Positions 1-8,564 of a stretch of 64,000 nt of DNA are shown here, in pieces. Position numbers and translations under genes: made by a program. The notes under the pieces were generated by a model that saw nothing but the letters and a program-made list of their open reading frames with translations, searched no databases and was not told the origin of the DNA. Location of the stretch: contig CANQVA010000008.1 of NCBI GenBank assembly GCA_947627175.1, forward strand, positions 1 through 64,000, given 5' to 3'. The number at the start of each line of letters is the position of its first letter. Positions within the stretch are counted from its first letter, which is position 1. The stretch is from an uncultured Ruminococcus sp. GTDB lineage: Bacteria > Bacillota > Clostridia > Oscillospirales > Ruminococcaceae.

Positions 1-58
1 AAAGGACTTCAACTTTTATTATTCCATATCTATCAAAATTTTTCTTTTTGGGTCATAT

Positions 59-88
59 CTATTGACAACGCAGAATTATAAATGACAT
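59..88 (-). other. Nine-codon ORF at a promoter and ribosome site (leader peptide or broken gene start)
   Basis: An AAGGAGG site lies 7-8 bases before an ATG at 88. The reading frame runs MSFIILRCQ and stops at a TAG at 59-61. A strong promoter lies just upstream. The DNA to the left edge has no long open frame, although a shift of one base would add a short stretch before another stop. It could be a leader peptide for a gene beyond the left edge or the start of a frameshifted gene. The window edge prevents a decision. Confidence 0.3.
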
Positions 89-125
89 AATATCTTCCTC
101 CTTATCGTTTTAAAAAATATAAACT

Positions 126-154
126 ATTATATCATATTTTGTGAAAAATGTCAA
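126..154 (-). promoter_or_regulatory. Sigma-A promoter reading toward the left edge
   Basis: The minus strand has TTGACA (154-149), a 17-base spacer and TATAAT (131-126), all consensus. It lies beyond the terminator of the feo operon, so it should start a new transcript that leaves the window. Confidence 0.7.
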
Positions 155-174
155 TAAAAAATTACTTGCTTATG

Positions 175-209
175 CAAAAAAACGCCTGCCCCCATATTCG
201 GGAACAGGC
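175..209 (-). terminator. Terminator of the feo operon
   Basis: The minus strand has a GC-rich hairpin (GCCTG with CAGGC, plus CCC with GGG around a short loop) followed by a run of seven T. It lies 14 bases after the stop of the last feo gene. Confidence 0.8.
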
Positions 210-222
210 AATTTTATATAAA

Positions 223-399
223 TTAAGATTTGCTTTTATGGCATATTTCAGAATTAGGACAACAGCCACAGTTACAACCGCACGAAGATTTTCCATTCTT
301 TTTATCATTTATCATTTTCCGTAAAATCATTAAAATTATTATTAGAAGTATCAATCCTACTATAATAGTACTTGTATTTTCTGCAAGGAATGAAAACAT
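223..399 (-). CDS. FeoB-associated Cys-rich membrane protein
   Basis: A 58-residue protein with one N-terminal membrane helix (about residues 9-26, rich in Ile/Leu) and a Cys-rich tail with the pattern CGCNCGCC. This is the architecture of the small FeoB-associated Cys-rich proteins found after feoB in Firmicutes and thought to assist ferrous iron transport. It starts 15 bases after the feoB stop with a GGGGG ribosome site, and it is the last gene before the terminator. It is easily missed because a longer spurious frame overlaps it. The family is clear from the sequence; its exact role in iron handling is not well established. Confidence 0.8.
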   Translation of the reverse strand: MFSFLAENTSTIIVGLILLIIILMILRKMINDKKNGKSSCGCNCGCCPNSEICHKSKS

Positions 400-414
400 A
401 CATCATTCCCCCGT

Positions 415-2565
415 TCAGGCTTTTACTGCTTTTGTTCTGAAAGTACTGCTTTCTTTGTAAGGTTTGAAAAGCATATAGACAATAAATGCAGTAAATGCTA
501 TTGCAATTATAAGACCTATAGGGTGAACATTTCCGCTGAAAGCTGAACCGAACTGATAAATTATAAGTGAAATTGCATATGCAAATATACACTGATAGCC
601 AATTGCAAACCATGTCCATTTTGCACTGTTCATTTCACGTCTTATTGCACCGATTGCGGCAAAACACGGTGCACAGAGAAGATTGAACACAAGGAATGAA
701 TATGCTGAAATTGCTGAAAAACTCGTTGCAAGCTGTCCCCATATTTCGTCGCCGTTTTCGGAAAGTTCTCCTCCGAAGTGGAAAAGTGTGCCATATGTTG
801 CAACGACATTTTCTTTAGCGATAAGACCTGTAACGGCAGCAACAGCGGCTTTCCAGTTGCCCCAGCCGATAGGTGCGAATATCCACGCAAAAAGACTGCC
901 TATTTTTGCAAGAATTGAATTATCAAGGTTTTCAATCATTCCGAATGAACCGTTTTCAATGCCGAATCCCTGTAAGAACCAAAGGAGAACAGTTGAAAGA
1001 AGAATAATTGTACCTGCTTTTTTGATAAACGACCAACCTCTTTCCCACATTGAACGGAGTACATTTCCGACTGTCGGGAGATGATATGCAGGAAGTTCCA
1101 TTACAAAAGGTGCGGGGTCACCTGAAAAGATTTTTGTCTTTTTAAGCATGATGCCTGAAATTATTATTGCGGCAACGCCTATAAAATAAGCTGAAACTGC
1201 TACCCAGCCTGAATTATTGAAAAACGCTCCGGCAATAAGTCCGATAATAGGGAGTTTAGCACCGCACGGAATAAAAGTTGTTGTCATAATAGTCATACGC
1301 CTGTCACGTTCATTTTCAATTGTACGGCTTGCCATTACAGCAGGAACACCGCAACCCGTACCAACAAGCATAGGAATAAAAGACTTTCCTGAAAGACCGA
1401 ATTTTCTGAAAATTCTGTCCATTACAAAAGCTATACGTGCCATATATCCGCATGATTCAAGGAATGCAAGGAAGATGAAAAGCACAAGCATCTGCGGAAC
1501 GAAACCGAGAACTGCACCCACACCGCCTATTATACCATCAACAATAAGACTTTGTAACCAGCCGGCACAATTTATCTTTTCAAGAAAACCGTTTACAGCG
1601 TCGGGAATCCATTCGCCGAAAAGAACGTCATTTGTCCAATCGGTACACCATGCACCTACCGTTGTAATTGAAACATAATAAACAATAAACATTACAACTG
1701 CAAAAATCGGAAGTGCAAGAAATCTGTTTGTGACAATTTTATCTATCTTATCTGAAACAGTAAGACCGCCTTTATTTTTCTTTTTATAGCAATCCTTTAT
1801 TACTGATGCTATGTAAATATATCTTTCATTTGTTATGATACTTTCGGAATCGTCGTCCATTTCGTCCTCAGCAGACTTTATGTCATTTTCAATATGCTCT
1901 TTTATGCTGTCCGAAATATTCAGCTTTTCAAGAACTTTTTCGTCACGCTCAAAAATCTTTACAGCATACCATCTTTGCTGTTCTTCGGGCATATCGTGAA
2001 GTACAGCTTCTTCAATGTGTGCAATAGCGTGTTCAACACAACCGCAGAAACTGTGTTGAGGTACAGAGGAAACACCGGACTTTGCGGCAGAAACAGCTTT
2101 CTGAACAGCTTCGTCAATGCCTGTACCTTTCAGTGCCGAAATTTCCGCAACCTGACAGCCGAGTTCCTTTTCAAGTTGTTCAGTATTTATTTTATCTCCG
2201 TTTTTCTTTACAACATCCATCATATTTACAGCAAGAACAACAGGTATTCCGAGTTCAATCAACTGAGTTGTAAGGTATAAATTTCTTTCAAGATTTGTTC
2301 CGTCGATTATATTCAGAATTGCATTCGGGCGTTCATCAATAAGATAATTTCTTGCAACTACTTCTTCAAGAGTATATGGCGAAAGTGAATATATACCCGG
2401 CAAGTCTGTTATAATAACGCTTTTGTCGGATTTGAGTTTTCCCTCTTTTTTCTCAACAGTAACCCCCGGCCAGTTTCCCACAAACTGATTAGAACCTGTA
2501 AGAGCATTAAAAAGCGTGGTTTTTCCGCAGTTTGGATTACCTGCAAGTGCAATTTTTATTCCCAT
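415..2565 (-). CDS. feoB: Ferrous iron transporter FeoB
   Basis: A 716-residue membrane GTPase for Fe(II) uptake. The N-terminal G domain shows GNPNCGKT (residues 9-16), DLPG in switch II and NMMD as the specificity motif. A helical regulatory domain follows to about residue 280. The C-terminal half is polytopic with the paired Gate motifs, including the pore-type stretches MLVGTGCGVPA and TFIPCGAKLP. The length is normal for the family. It is the third gene of the operon, after two feoA genes, and a DtxR-like box lies in its leader. The start at 2565 has an AAAGGA ribosome site. Confidence 0.97.
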   Translation of the reverse strand: MGIKIALAGNPNCGKTTLFNALTGSNQFVGNWPGVTVEKKEGKLKSDKSVIITDLPGIYSLSPYTLEEVVARNYLIDERPNAILNIIDGTNLERNLYLTTQLIELGIPVVLAVNMMDVVKKNGDKINTEQLEKELGCQVAEISALKGTGIDEAVQKAVSAAKSGVSSVPQHSFCGCVEHAIAHIEEAVLHDMPEEQQRWYAVKIFERDEKVLEKLNISDSIKEHIENDIKSAEDEMDDDSESIITNERYIYIASVIKDCYKKKNKGGLTVSDKIDKIVTNRFLALPIFAVVMFIVYYVSITTVGAWCTDWTNDVLFGEWIPDAVNGFLEKINCAGWLQSLIVDGIIGGVGAVLGFVPQMLVLFIFLAFLESCGYMARIAFVMDRIFRKFGLSGKSFIPMLVGTGCGVPAVMASRTIENERDRRMTIMTTTFIPCGAKLPIIGLIAGAFFNNSGWVAVSAYFIGVAAIIISGIMLKKTKIFSGDPAPFVMELPAYHLPTVGNVLRSMWERGWSFIKKAGTIILLSTVLLWFLQGFGIENGSFGMIENLDNSILAKIGSLFAWIFAPIGWGNWKAAVAAVTGLIAKENVVATYGTLFHFGGELSENGDEIWGQLATSFSAISAYSFLVFNLLCAPCFAAIGAIRREMNSAKWTWFAIGYQCIFAYAISLIIYQFGSAFSGNVHPIGLIIAIAFTAFIVYMLFKPYKESSTFRTKAVKA

Positions 2566-2584
2566 ACAAAAAATCCTTTCTTTA

Positions 2585-2603
2585 TTAGTTTAGTCTAACT
2601 TTG
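2585..2603. promoter_or_regulatory. DtxR/IdeR-like box between feoA and feoB
   Basis: The 19-base site TTAGTTTAGTCTAACTTTG matches the known DtxR/IdeR consensus (TTAGGTTAGCCTAACCTAA) at most positions and is an imperfect palindrome. It lies between the second feoA gene and feoB. Iron-dependent repression is inferred from similarity alone. Confidence 0.4.
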
Positions 2604-2614
2604 ATTGAAAAAAA

Positions 2615-2833
2615 TTATTCGACTTCAATCATTTCAGCATCAGCTTTTCTGAGTGAAAGCTCATATCCCCTTACAGTGACTTCAATCGGGTCACCAAGAG
2701 GGGCAACTTTGCGTATATGTACTTCTGTACCCTTAGTCATTCCCATGTCCATTATACGCCTTTTCACTGCACCTTCACCTGAAAGTTTCTTTACCTTGAC
2801 TGTCGAACCTATCTTTACATCTTTAAGTGTCAT
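2615..2833 (-). CDS. feoA: FeoA-domain protein (second copy)
   Basis: A 72-residue protein of the FeoA family with an SH3-like beta barrel (residues 1-70). Visible family features are the glycine-containing MGMTKGTEVHI turn and the C-terminal GYELSLRKADAEMI stretch. FeoA proteins are cytosolic and are thought to modulate FeoB GTPase or pore activity. It lies 14 bases after the first feoA gene and 49 bases before feoB, in the same transcript. GGAG at a good distance supports the start. Confidence 0.92.
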   Translation of the reverse strand: MTLKDVKIGSTVKVKKLSGEGAVKRRIMDMGMTKGTEVHIRKVAPLGDPIEVTVRGYELSLRKADAEMIEVE

Positions 2834-2847
2834 AAAAATATACTCCT

Positions 2848-3057
2848 TTATATCATTATTTTTACTGCCATTTCCTTGCTGACAGCAATTCTTGACTCTT
2901 TGACATTCACAATAAGGTTGCCGTTTATTTCGTTTATTATTGTAACAGTTCCCCCTGAAACAAAACCAAGACTTTCAAGAAATTTTTTTGTTTCGGAATT
3001 TCCGCCGACTTTTTTTATTATATTTTCCTCGCCGATATTTGCCATAGTCAAAGGCAT
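2848..3057 (-). CDS. feoA: FeoA-domain protein (first copy)
   Basis: A 69-residue FeoA-family SH3-like protein, the first gene of the feo operon. The motif ESLGFVSGGTVTII matches the conserved LG(F/M)..G..V core, and the end SRIAVSKEMAVKIMI matches the family's C-terminal strand. A longer frame reaching 3096 exists, but the AAAGGAGG site 7 bases before the ATG at 3057 decides the start. Two separate FeoA proteins before one FeoB is a common clostridial arrangement. Confidence 0.92.
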   Translation of the reverse strand: MPLTMANIGEENIIKKVGGNSETKKFLESLGFVSGGTVTIINEINGNLIVNVKESRIAVSKEMAVKIMI

Positions 3058-3100
3058 ATAAAAAACCTCCTTTTCAACGTTAGTATTTAATAACATAATT

Positions 3101-3129
3101 ATATTAGCACTATCTAACTAAAATGTCAA
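3101..3129 (-). promoter_or_regulatory. Promoter of the feo operon with overlapping DtxR-like operator
   Basis: The minus strand has TTGACA (3129-3124), a 17-base spacer and TAATAT (3106-3101). The spacer holds half-sites of TTAG...CTAA type (3104-3122), including CTAACTAA, like one arm of a DtxR-family box. An iron-bound repressor here would block polymerase. This regulation is inferred. Confidence 0.6.
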
Positions 3130-3250
3130 TAGAAAACAGATATTTTAAAGAAATTTAAATATAATTTCGGAATTATTTACAAATTCAAATATGTTTGTTT
3201 CCACTAACTTGTTTATTTTTGCCATTTATCAAGCGTAATAAAAACAAAAA

Positions 3251-3287
3251 AACCGCTGTAAATCGTTTTTTTCCGAATACAGCGGTT
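3251..3287 (-). terminator. Terminator after tRNA-Arg
   Basis: A 10-base-pair stem (AACCGCTGTA with TACAGCGGTT) is followed on the minus strand by a T-rich run. It lies about 10 bases after the tRNA 3' end. Confidence 0.75.
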
Positions 3288-3295
3288 ATTGCTTA

Positions 3296-3370
3296 TGGTA
3301 TGCCTGGCAGGAATCGAACCTGTGCACATGGCGTCGGAGGCCATTGCTCTATCCCCTGAGCTACAGGCAC
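3296..3370 (-). tRNA. tRNA-Arg (anticodon CCG)
   Basis: A complete 75-base cloverleaf including an encoded CCA end. The acceptor arms are GTGCCTG and CAGGCAT, with a G-T pair at the end. The T loop holds GGTTCGATTCC. The anticodon stem ATGGC/GCCAT closes the loop CTCCGAC, giving anticodon CCG, which reads CGG for arginine. Confidence 0.95.
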
Positions 3371-3439
3371 ATAAACACCAAATTATCATAATATATGATT
3401 AACATCTGATTTTTACAACAAATATTATATCACAAAGCC

Positions 3440-3468
3440 TTGTAATTTGCAAGTGTTTATGATATAAT
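3440..3468 (+). promoter_or_regulatory. Sigma-A promoter of the YiiX-like gene
   Basis: TTGTAA (3440-3445), a 17-base spacer and a perfect TATAAT (3463-3468) lie about 30 bases before the TTG start at 3499. Confidence 0.65.
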
Positions 3469-3498
3469 TATATAAGAAAATTTTTAGGAGGCGACCTT

Positions 3499-4071
3499 TT
3501 GGAAGAATATATCTATTTGATAATGTCACAGACAGGCACACAACCGGCACGATTCTTCAGATTTTTCACAAGAAAGCCTTACAATCATGTTTCTCTTTCG
3601 GGAGATATAACACTTTCTGAAATGTATAGTTTCTGCCGTACATACACACCCTTTCCGCTGCCTGCCACATTCAACCAGGAAATAATCGGTGAGGGAACTT
3701 TTGGGCAATACGGCTTTATACCATGTGAAATATATCGTATTCCTGTAACGAAACAACAGAAAGAAATGTATAACCGTGTGATTCATCATTTTTCAGAGAA
3801 TAGGAATATATATTCATATAATGTTCTCGGACTTCTTGCTGTTTACCTCAATATAGAGTGGAACAGGAAAAAAAGTTTTGTCTGTTCACAATTTGTTGCT
3901 TACACTATGGATAAAATCGGAATAAAACTTGAAAAGCCGTTCTGTCTTTACAAGCCTGATGATTTCCGCAGTTTTCCAAATGCAACTCTTATCTACTCCG
4001 GAGAACTCAACAGATTTTACTACAATATGCAGTCACATCTTATCGGACATAGAAATAAAGTATGCAATTAG
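3499..4071 (+). CDS. Permuted NlpC/P60-like (YiiX/YebB-like) papain-fold protein
   Basis: A 190-residue protein. The motif YNHVSL near residue 28 and FVCSQFVAY near residue 131 fit the His-first, Cys-second order of the permuted papain-like hydrolases (YiiX/YebB type). Members are putative amidases or thioesterases of uncertain substrate. There is no signal peptide or membrane helix. Translation begins at TTG, chosen because TAGGAGG lies 8 bases before it. The gene has its own promoter and converges on the gene at 4033, overlapping it by 39 bases. Function beyond the fold is unknown. Confidence 0.6.
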   Translation: MEEYIYLIMSQTGTQPARFFRFFTRKPYNHVSLSGDITLSEMYSFCRTYTPFPLPATFNQEIIGEGTFGQYGFIPCEIYRIPVTKQQKEMYNRVIHHFSENRNIYSYNVLGLLAVYLNIEWNRKKSFVCSQFVAYTMDKIGIKLEKPFCLYKPDDFRSFPNATLIYSGELNRFYYNMQSHLIGHRNKVCN

Positions 4072-4338
4072 TCTTACGTCGTCGGGGGCAATCAGATAAG
4101 CTGTATAATAAATTTTGCTTTCAGGTGATAAAATATCAGTGCTGAAACTGAATTTATGTTCCAGAACACTTACAGATGCTGTTTTTCCGTTTATAACAAG
4201 ACTCGCCGGTGTAATTCTTTCGGTTGAAAGGCGATTGTACGAATTACAGCATGATTTTAAAAACATATAAGAACCCGCAGTCAGAAGAAGATAGGCAAAT
4301 ATTATTCTGACTGCTTTCTTTTTACTTTTTCCATTCAT
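4033..4338 (-). CDS. Small single-pass membrane protein downstream of spoIIP
   Basis: A 101-residue protein with a basic N terminus (KSKKK) and one membrane helix at about residues 9-26. The rest is a hydrophilic extracytoplasmic domain that I cannot assign to a family. The ATG at 4338 is preferred over the TTG at 4344 because GAGGAG then sits 8 bases upstream. The gene follows spoIIP by 2 bases, so the two are probably translated together. Its 3' end overlaps the converging gene on the other strand. A role in the sporulation or wall context is only suggested by position. Confidence 0.6.
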   Translation of the reverse strand: MNGKSKKKAVRIIFAYLLLTAGSYMFLKSCCNSYNRLSTERITPASLVINGKTASVSVLEHKFSFSTDILSPESKIYYTAYLIAPDDVRLIAYFISMSDKM

Positions 4339-4340
4339 TT

Positions 4341-5510
4341 TCAATTCTCCTCTTTCATTGAATTAAGCAGTCTACCAAGAGAACTACCTATAAGCTGTCC
4401 GGCGTATTGTGACTGCTCCAATGTATTTCCGTGTGAACCTACTTCAATAAGCAAACTCCCTGTTGTCAAATCCTGATTATATTTTCTGTAGTCAAAAAGT
4501 ATAGGTCTTGTAAGACCTGCATAATCATTTTCAAGCCGTTCCTGAAGTCTACAAGCAAAATGAAAGTTTTTCATGAAATTCGGCATACCGAGTGTTCCAT
4601 CATCACACCCCGATATAATCATAATCTGAGATGCCTCTTTTCCGTCAATTTCCACAAAGGGCTGATAAATTACACCCTCTCCCGAAACTGCATCTCTGTG
4701 AATGTCAAGAACTACTTTTATACTTGGATATTCCTCAAGAATGGGAATAATAGTTTCCCTGCTCCTGTCATATGAACCATTATAAGAGGGATAATCATGG
4801 ATTGTCCTTGAATGGATAACACTTATTCCCTGTGCCTCAAGTTCTGCTTGTATAGCGTCACCAACCATTACCATATTTTTTGTTTCGTCGGTAGTGCGGT
4901 AATTGAAATTTGCATCATAATATTCACGGACATATGGTTCAAAACTTTCCGTTGTATGAGTATGATATATAAGTACAAGGGGTTCGTCAGTATCTTCAAC
5001 AGTAAAATCAGCACCGCATCTGCTTTCGGAGAGAAGAGTTTCATTTGGAATTGATGATTGATTATTAACCTGTCCGCCGTTGTCAAGATTAAAAAAAGAG
5101 TTTCCGCTGTACTCACCGTAAGTTGTGCGAACTACCGTTCCGCCTACTGTAAATGATTCTTCAGAAGGGTACGGCTTGTCACCTGCATTTTCGGAAACAG
5201 TTTCAAATGGGTTTTCCGTTTCTGTTAAAACTTCTGTACTTTCTTCTGATTCCTCACTTACGCCATAACCCTCAGATAAAATTACTTCATCTCTTAAATT
5301 TTCATTTTTTTCAGGTTCTGTAATACTGTATTCTGTATTGTTTTCAGAAAATGCCTGACTGTTTTCATCAATGCTTATACTTCCCATACGGTCAAAAAAA
5401 CTTTTCAGCTTAGGTATCTGTTTTGCAGAAACTGCTGTTATCGCAGGAAGTGCAATAAGTACACATAATTTCAACGTTCCTGCTATTTTTCTTTTCTTAT
5501 GACGTGTCAT
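4341..5510 (-). CDS. spoIIP: Stage II sporulation protein P (peptidoglycan amidase/endopeptidase)
   Basis: A 389-residue SpoIIP-family protein. It has an N-terminal signal-anchor helix (residues 11-29), a long acidic Ser/Glu-rich linker to about residue 150, then the catalytic domain beginning with LVLIYHTHTTES. It continues through VLDIHRDAVS and a LIEVGSHGNTLEQS motif that carries the Zn-binding Glu and His of amidase-3-like enzymes. In spore formers SpoIIP cuts septal peptidoglycan during engulfment with SpoIID and SpoIIM. The linker is longer than usual. GAGGTG supports the start. Its presence indicates sporulation ancestry, not proven sporulation. Confidence 0.93.
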   Translation of the reverse strand: MTRHKKRKIAGTLKLCVLIALPAITAVSAKQIPKLKSFFDRMGSISIDENSQAFSENNTEYSITEPEKNENLRDEVILSEGYGVSEESEESTEVLTETENPFETVSENAGDKPYPSEESFTVGGTVVRTTYGEYSGNSFFNLDNGGQVNNQSSIPNETLLSESRCGADFTVEDTDEPLVLIYHTHTTESFEPYVREYYDANFNYRTTDETKNMVMVGDAIQAELEAQGISVIHSRTIHDYPSYNGSYDRSRETIIPILEEYPSIKVVLDIHRDAVSGEGVIYQPFVEIDGKEASQIMIISGCDDGTLGMPNFMKNFHFACRLQERLENDYAGLTRPILFDYRKYNQDLTTGSLLIEVGSHGNTLEQSQYAGQLIGSSLGRLLNSMKEEN

Positions 5511-5649
5511 ACGCTCACCTCAATATTATTTCCTTTTCAATAGATTATATTCTTTTAATATATAAAATATCTCTTTGTGAAAAAAATACTTCAACAGAAT
5601 CCGTCATTTTTATACTGCCGTCCGCATATTATTCATTGAGGTGATTTAT

Positions 5650-6528
5650 ATGTATGAATGCCGAAACGCAAAACATTTTTTCGGTCTTATTCTTCTTGAC
5701 ATACTTGTATTTTCAATATGTTCAGCTTTTTTCTTTATAGGGAAAAATTTGTTCAATTCGTCCGCAGATGTGAACAGTGAAAAATCCGTATTTCTGCCTG
5801 TTATAATGTATCATAGTGTTTTCAGCGGTACACCCGAAGAATATATAGTAACTCCTGTTCAGTTTGAAAATGACCTTTCATGGCTTGCCGAAAATGGTTA
5901 TACTTCAGTTACCGCACAACAACTCACAGACTATGTTGACAACAAGGGAAATCTTCCGAAAAAATCCGTCATGATTACATTTGATGATGGCTGTTACAAT
6001 AATCTTTCGGACGTTCTCCCACTTCTTGAAAAATATGATATGCACGCCATAGTTTCAGTGGTAGGACAGTATACGGACGTAATCGCCGAAAATGACCCGC
6101 ATATCCCCGCATACTCATATCTTACATGGGACGATATAAACCGTCTTATATGTTCGGGGCGTGTGGAAATCGGAAATCATACTTATAATATGCACTCTTT
6201 CAAAGGCGACCGCAAAGGCTGTTCAAAGAATACTAATGAAAATGAAGAAGAATACAACAGTATCCTGACGGCAGATTTAAGCAGACTACAATCAGAAATA
6301 TATGAACATACAAATACACTCCCTGTTGTATTTGCCTATCCGTTCGGATTTATAAGCGATGAATCACTCCCTGTTATACGTGAACTCGGCTTTACAATAA
6401 CATTGACGTGCAGTGAAAGACCAAACTATATAACAAGAAACCCTGAATGTCTTTATGGAATAAACCGTTATAACAGAAGCGGTTTTTATTCAACAGAGGA
6501 ATTTATGAATAAAATTTTTAAGGAATAA
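5650..6528 (+). CDS. Polysaccharide deacetylase (NodB homology domain)
   Basis: A 292-residue exported protein with one N-terminal hydrophobic helix (about residues 12-32). The NodB domain follows with MYHSVF, motif 1 TFDDG (metal and base Asp pair) and motif 2 IGNHTYNMHS, which matches the H-x(3-4)-H metal ligands. Later come the YPFG motif and a C-terminal GINRYNRSG stretch. Relatives remove N-acetyl groups from peptidoglycan or other aminosugar polymers outside the cell. A GTG at 5641 is in frame, but it overlaps the GAGGTG ribosome site, so the ATG at 5650 is used. It is divergent from spoIIP. Confidence 0.88.
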   Translation: MYECRNAKHFFGLILLDILVFSICSAFFFIGKNLFNSSADVNSEKSVFLPVIMYHSVFSGTPEEYIVTPVQFENDLSWLAENGYTSVTAQQLTDYVDNKGNLPKKSVMITFDDGCYNNLSDVLPLLEKYDMHAIVSVVGQYTDVIAENDPHIPAYSYLTWDDINRLICSGRVEIGNHTYNMHSFKGDRKGCSKNTNENEEEYNSILTADLSRLQSEIYEHTNTLPVVFAYPFGFISDESLPVIRELGFTITLTCSERPNYITRNPECLYGINRYNRSGFYSTEEFMNKIFKE

Positions 6529-6540
6529 TAAAATTAAAAC

Positions 6541-6580
6541 AATCCCCGAAAACCGTTTTTATACGGTAATTCCGGGGATT
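6541..6580. terminator. Bidirectional terminator
   Basis: A long hairpin with arms AATCCCCGGAA-like and TTCCGGGGATT, and an inner ACCGT/ACGGT stem, sits between two convergent genes. The flanks are A/T rich on both sides. Confidence 0.7.
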
Positions 6581-6588
6581 ATGCCGAT

Positions 6589-7212
6589 TTATGCAGTTTT
6601 AAGAAACTTTATACCTGAAATTGCTCCGATATAATTAAGGTCAACAAGTTCTTCCCTGTCCCTGTTGTTTTTCGGTGTTTCAGGAACAGACGACGGACTT
6701 TCAGAATTATCAGGAACAGACGGTGTTGTATAACCATATGCTTCTTTGTAAGAGTCAATCCACATTTTAAAGAATCCGTCAAAATCATTACAGCCCATTG
6801 CCTCCCAATACTTGTCATAATCGGAACTGCGATATTTTTCAAACTGTTCAGGAATTGTGCCGTCTGTCTCATATTCGGAAATAATTTCCGTGCTGTTTTC
6901 CTGAAAATACATAATGTCGGGACTGATTTTCATGAACACATAGAGGAACGCTCCGAATAAAAATGCAGAAATCACTGATATTATTATACCAAATATTGCA
7001 AAAACTTTTCCGCCCCTGTGTGTTGCAAGTGAAACGATACTGAGAATTATGGAAACGGGTACAGTAATGAAACTTAACATACTCGCACAAAAAATCAGAT
7101 TTATAATACTGATTATGAATGAAGCCGTTGCAAATCCCGTTTTCAGGGAATTTGGAATAACGTTTACATTGTTTACATCGTTTTCATCTTTATAATAAAA
7201 ATCACTATTCAT
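6589..7212 (-). CDS. Hypothetical membrane protein, DUF4190-like N-terminal region
   Basis: A 207-residue protein with two adjacent membrane segments (about residues 24-60 and 69-95). Their spacing and small-residue content resemble DUF4190 helix pairs. An extracytoplasmic acidic region follows, containing the Trp/Tyr-rich stretch DKYWEAMGCNDFDGFFKMW, then a Ser/Pro-rich tail. AAGGAG supports the start. It is the last gene of the rluB-metA run, 9 bases after metA. No function can be given. Confidence 0.55.
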   Translation of the reverse strand: MNSDFYYKDENDVNNVNVIPNSLKTGFATASFIISIINLIFCASMLSFITVPVSIILSIVSLATHRGGKVFAIFGIIISVISAFLFGAFLYVFMKISPDIMYFQENSTEIISEYETDGTIPEQFEKYRSSDYDKYWEAMGCNDFDGFFKMWIDSYKEAYGYTTPSVPDNSESPSSVPETPKNNRDREELVDLNYIGAISGIKFLKTA

Positions 7213-7221
7213 TTTATCTCC

Positions 7222-8169
7222 TTAAAGACTTGCCTGCCAGTTCCAATTACGGACTGCCAGTTCATCAAGATTATATGGTGTTTTCTGATATACGCAGTAA
7301 TTCAGCCAATTTGAAAACATAAGGTTTGCTGTGCATCTCCATGAAAAAACGGGTTTATTTTCGGGATTGTCATCAGGAAAATAATTATATGGAATCTGAA
7401 TGTCAATACCCTTTTCTATATCACGGAAATACTCATTTGCTATAGTGTCTCTGTCATATTCTGAATGACCTGTAATAAAATACTGCCTGCCGTTCTTGTT
7501 TGCGACAATGTGAACGCCCGAAATTTCAGACGAAGTAAGTATTTCAAGCTGTGGGATTTTTTCAATATCCTCACGCCTTACTTCTGTATTCCTTGAATGA
7601 GGAACAAGAAAAACATCATCAAAACCACTTAAAATACGGCATCTTTCAACTTCCGCCCTGTGCGGAAAAATACCGAACATTTTTTTTTCAAGTGTATATT
7701 TCGGCACACCAAAATAATAATAAAGTCCTGCCTGTGCCGCCCAGCATATATAAAGCGATGAAAATACGTGGGTTTTTGACCACTCCATAATCTGCGTTAT
7801 TTCTTTCCAGTAGTCAACCTGCTCAAATTCAAGAAGTTCAACGGGAGCACCCGTCACAATCATTCCGTCATAGCGGTTATTTCTTATTTCGTCAAAGGTC
7901 TTGTAAAATGTTTCAAGATGATTCTGTGAAGTATTTTTTGAAACGTGGGACGACATCTGAATAAGGTCAATATCAACCTGTATCGGCGTATTACTGAGCA
8001 ATCTCATAAGCTGACTTTCTGTTTCGATTTTTTTAGGCATGATATTTATAATTACAACTTTAAGAGGTCGTATATCCTGATGTTCTGCCCTTTCCTTTGA
8101 CATTACGAATATATTTTCTTTTCCAAGCGTTTTGAATGCCGGAAGCTCGGAAGAAATTCTTATAGGCAT
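7222..8169 (-). CDS. metA: Homoserine O-acyltransferase MetA
   Basis: A 315-residue MetA-family enzyme that activates homoserine with acetyl-CoA or succinyl-CoA in methionine synthesis. Visible features are the start [11 protein letters not shown], the catalytic Cys in YICWAAQAG (near residue 142) and the His/Glu pair in GHSEYD near residue 235. The region before TGAPVE helps decide acyl specificity. Most clostridial members use acetyl-CoA, but I cannot prove that here. A longer frame reaches 8220. The AAAGGAG site and family alignment favour 8169. No riboswitch is seen upstream, unlike metK in this window. Confidence 0.93.
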   Translation of the reverse strand: MPIRISSELPAFKTLGKENIFVMSKERAEHQDIRPLKVVIINIMPKKIETESQLMRLLSNTPIQVDIDLIQMSSHVSKNTSQNHLETFYKTFDEIRNNRYDGMIVTGAPVELLEFEQVDYWKEITQIMEWSKTHVFSSLYICWAAQAGLYYYFGVPKYTLEKKMFGIFPHRAEVERCRILSGFDDVFLVPHSRNTEVRREDIEKIPQLEILTSSEISGVHIVANKNGRQYFITGHSEYDRDTIANEYFRDIEKGIDIQIPYNYFPDDNPENKPVFSWRCTANLMFSNWLNYCVYQKTPYNLDELAVRNWNWQASL

Positions 8170-8188
8170 TTCAAATCGCTCCTTTCTA

Positions 8189-8563
8189 TTATTTTTTGTG
8201 TTTGCAGTTTTCACAGCCATTCATGAACCGTTCAATATTTTCGGAAACTCTGCTGTCGTCGGAAATAAATTTAAGGCGTATGAGATTTTTATAACAGCTT
8301 TCGTCAGGCAATTCAAAAACAATACTGTCAATGCCTTTCATACAGCTTTTAAACATCACCGAACGCACAAGACCGTCACACAGCATAATATCACCGCCAT
8401 CATACAAGCCGTATACAACGGTTTTTTCCTTTTCGTATAAATAAGCTATATAACCGAGTTTTTCATTACCGTTCAATGCTTCTGTAATATGAACGTCTTT
8501 TCCGTGTGATGATATTATATCCTCATATCCTTCATGAGAAAAATTTTCAAGTATCTCTAACAT
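8189..8563 (-). CDS. Hypothetical protein between rluB and metA
   Basis: A 124-residue soluble protein with a mixed alpha/beta profile and a Cys-containing end (CENCKHKK). The C-x-x-C could bind metal. I do not recognise the family. The alternating strand and helix pattern, and phrases such as [19 protein letters not shown], faintly recall acyltransferase-type folds, but no motif confirms it. The start lies 1 base after the rluB stop and metA follows after 19 bases, so it belongs to this transcript. Confidence 0.5.
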   Translation of the reverse strand: MLEILENFSHEGYEDIISSHGKDVHITEALNGNEKLGYIAYLYEKEKTVVYGLYDGGDIMLCDGLVRSVMFKSCMKGIDSIVFELPDESCYKNLIRLKFISDDSRVSENIERFMNGCENCKHKK

Positions 8564-8564
8564 T

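Noticed and set aside
3499-4071. Catalytic NlpC/P60 endopeptidase of the usual order
   Set aside because: The His motif comes before the Cys motif, which fits the permuted YiiX-like group instead.
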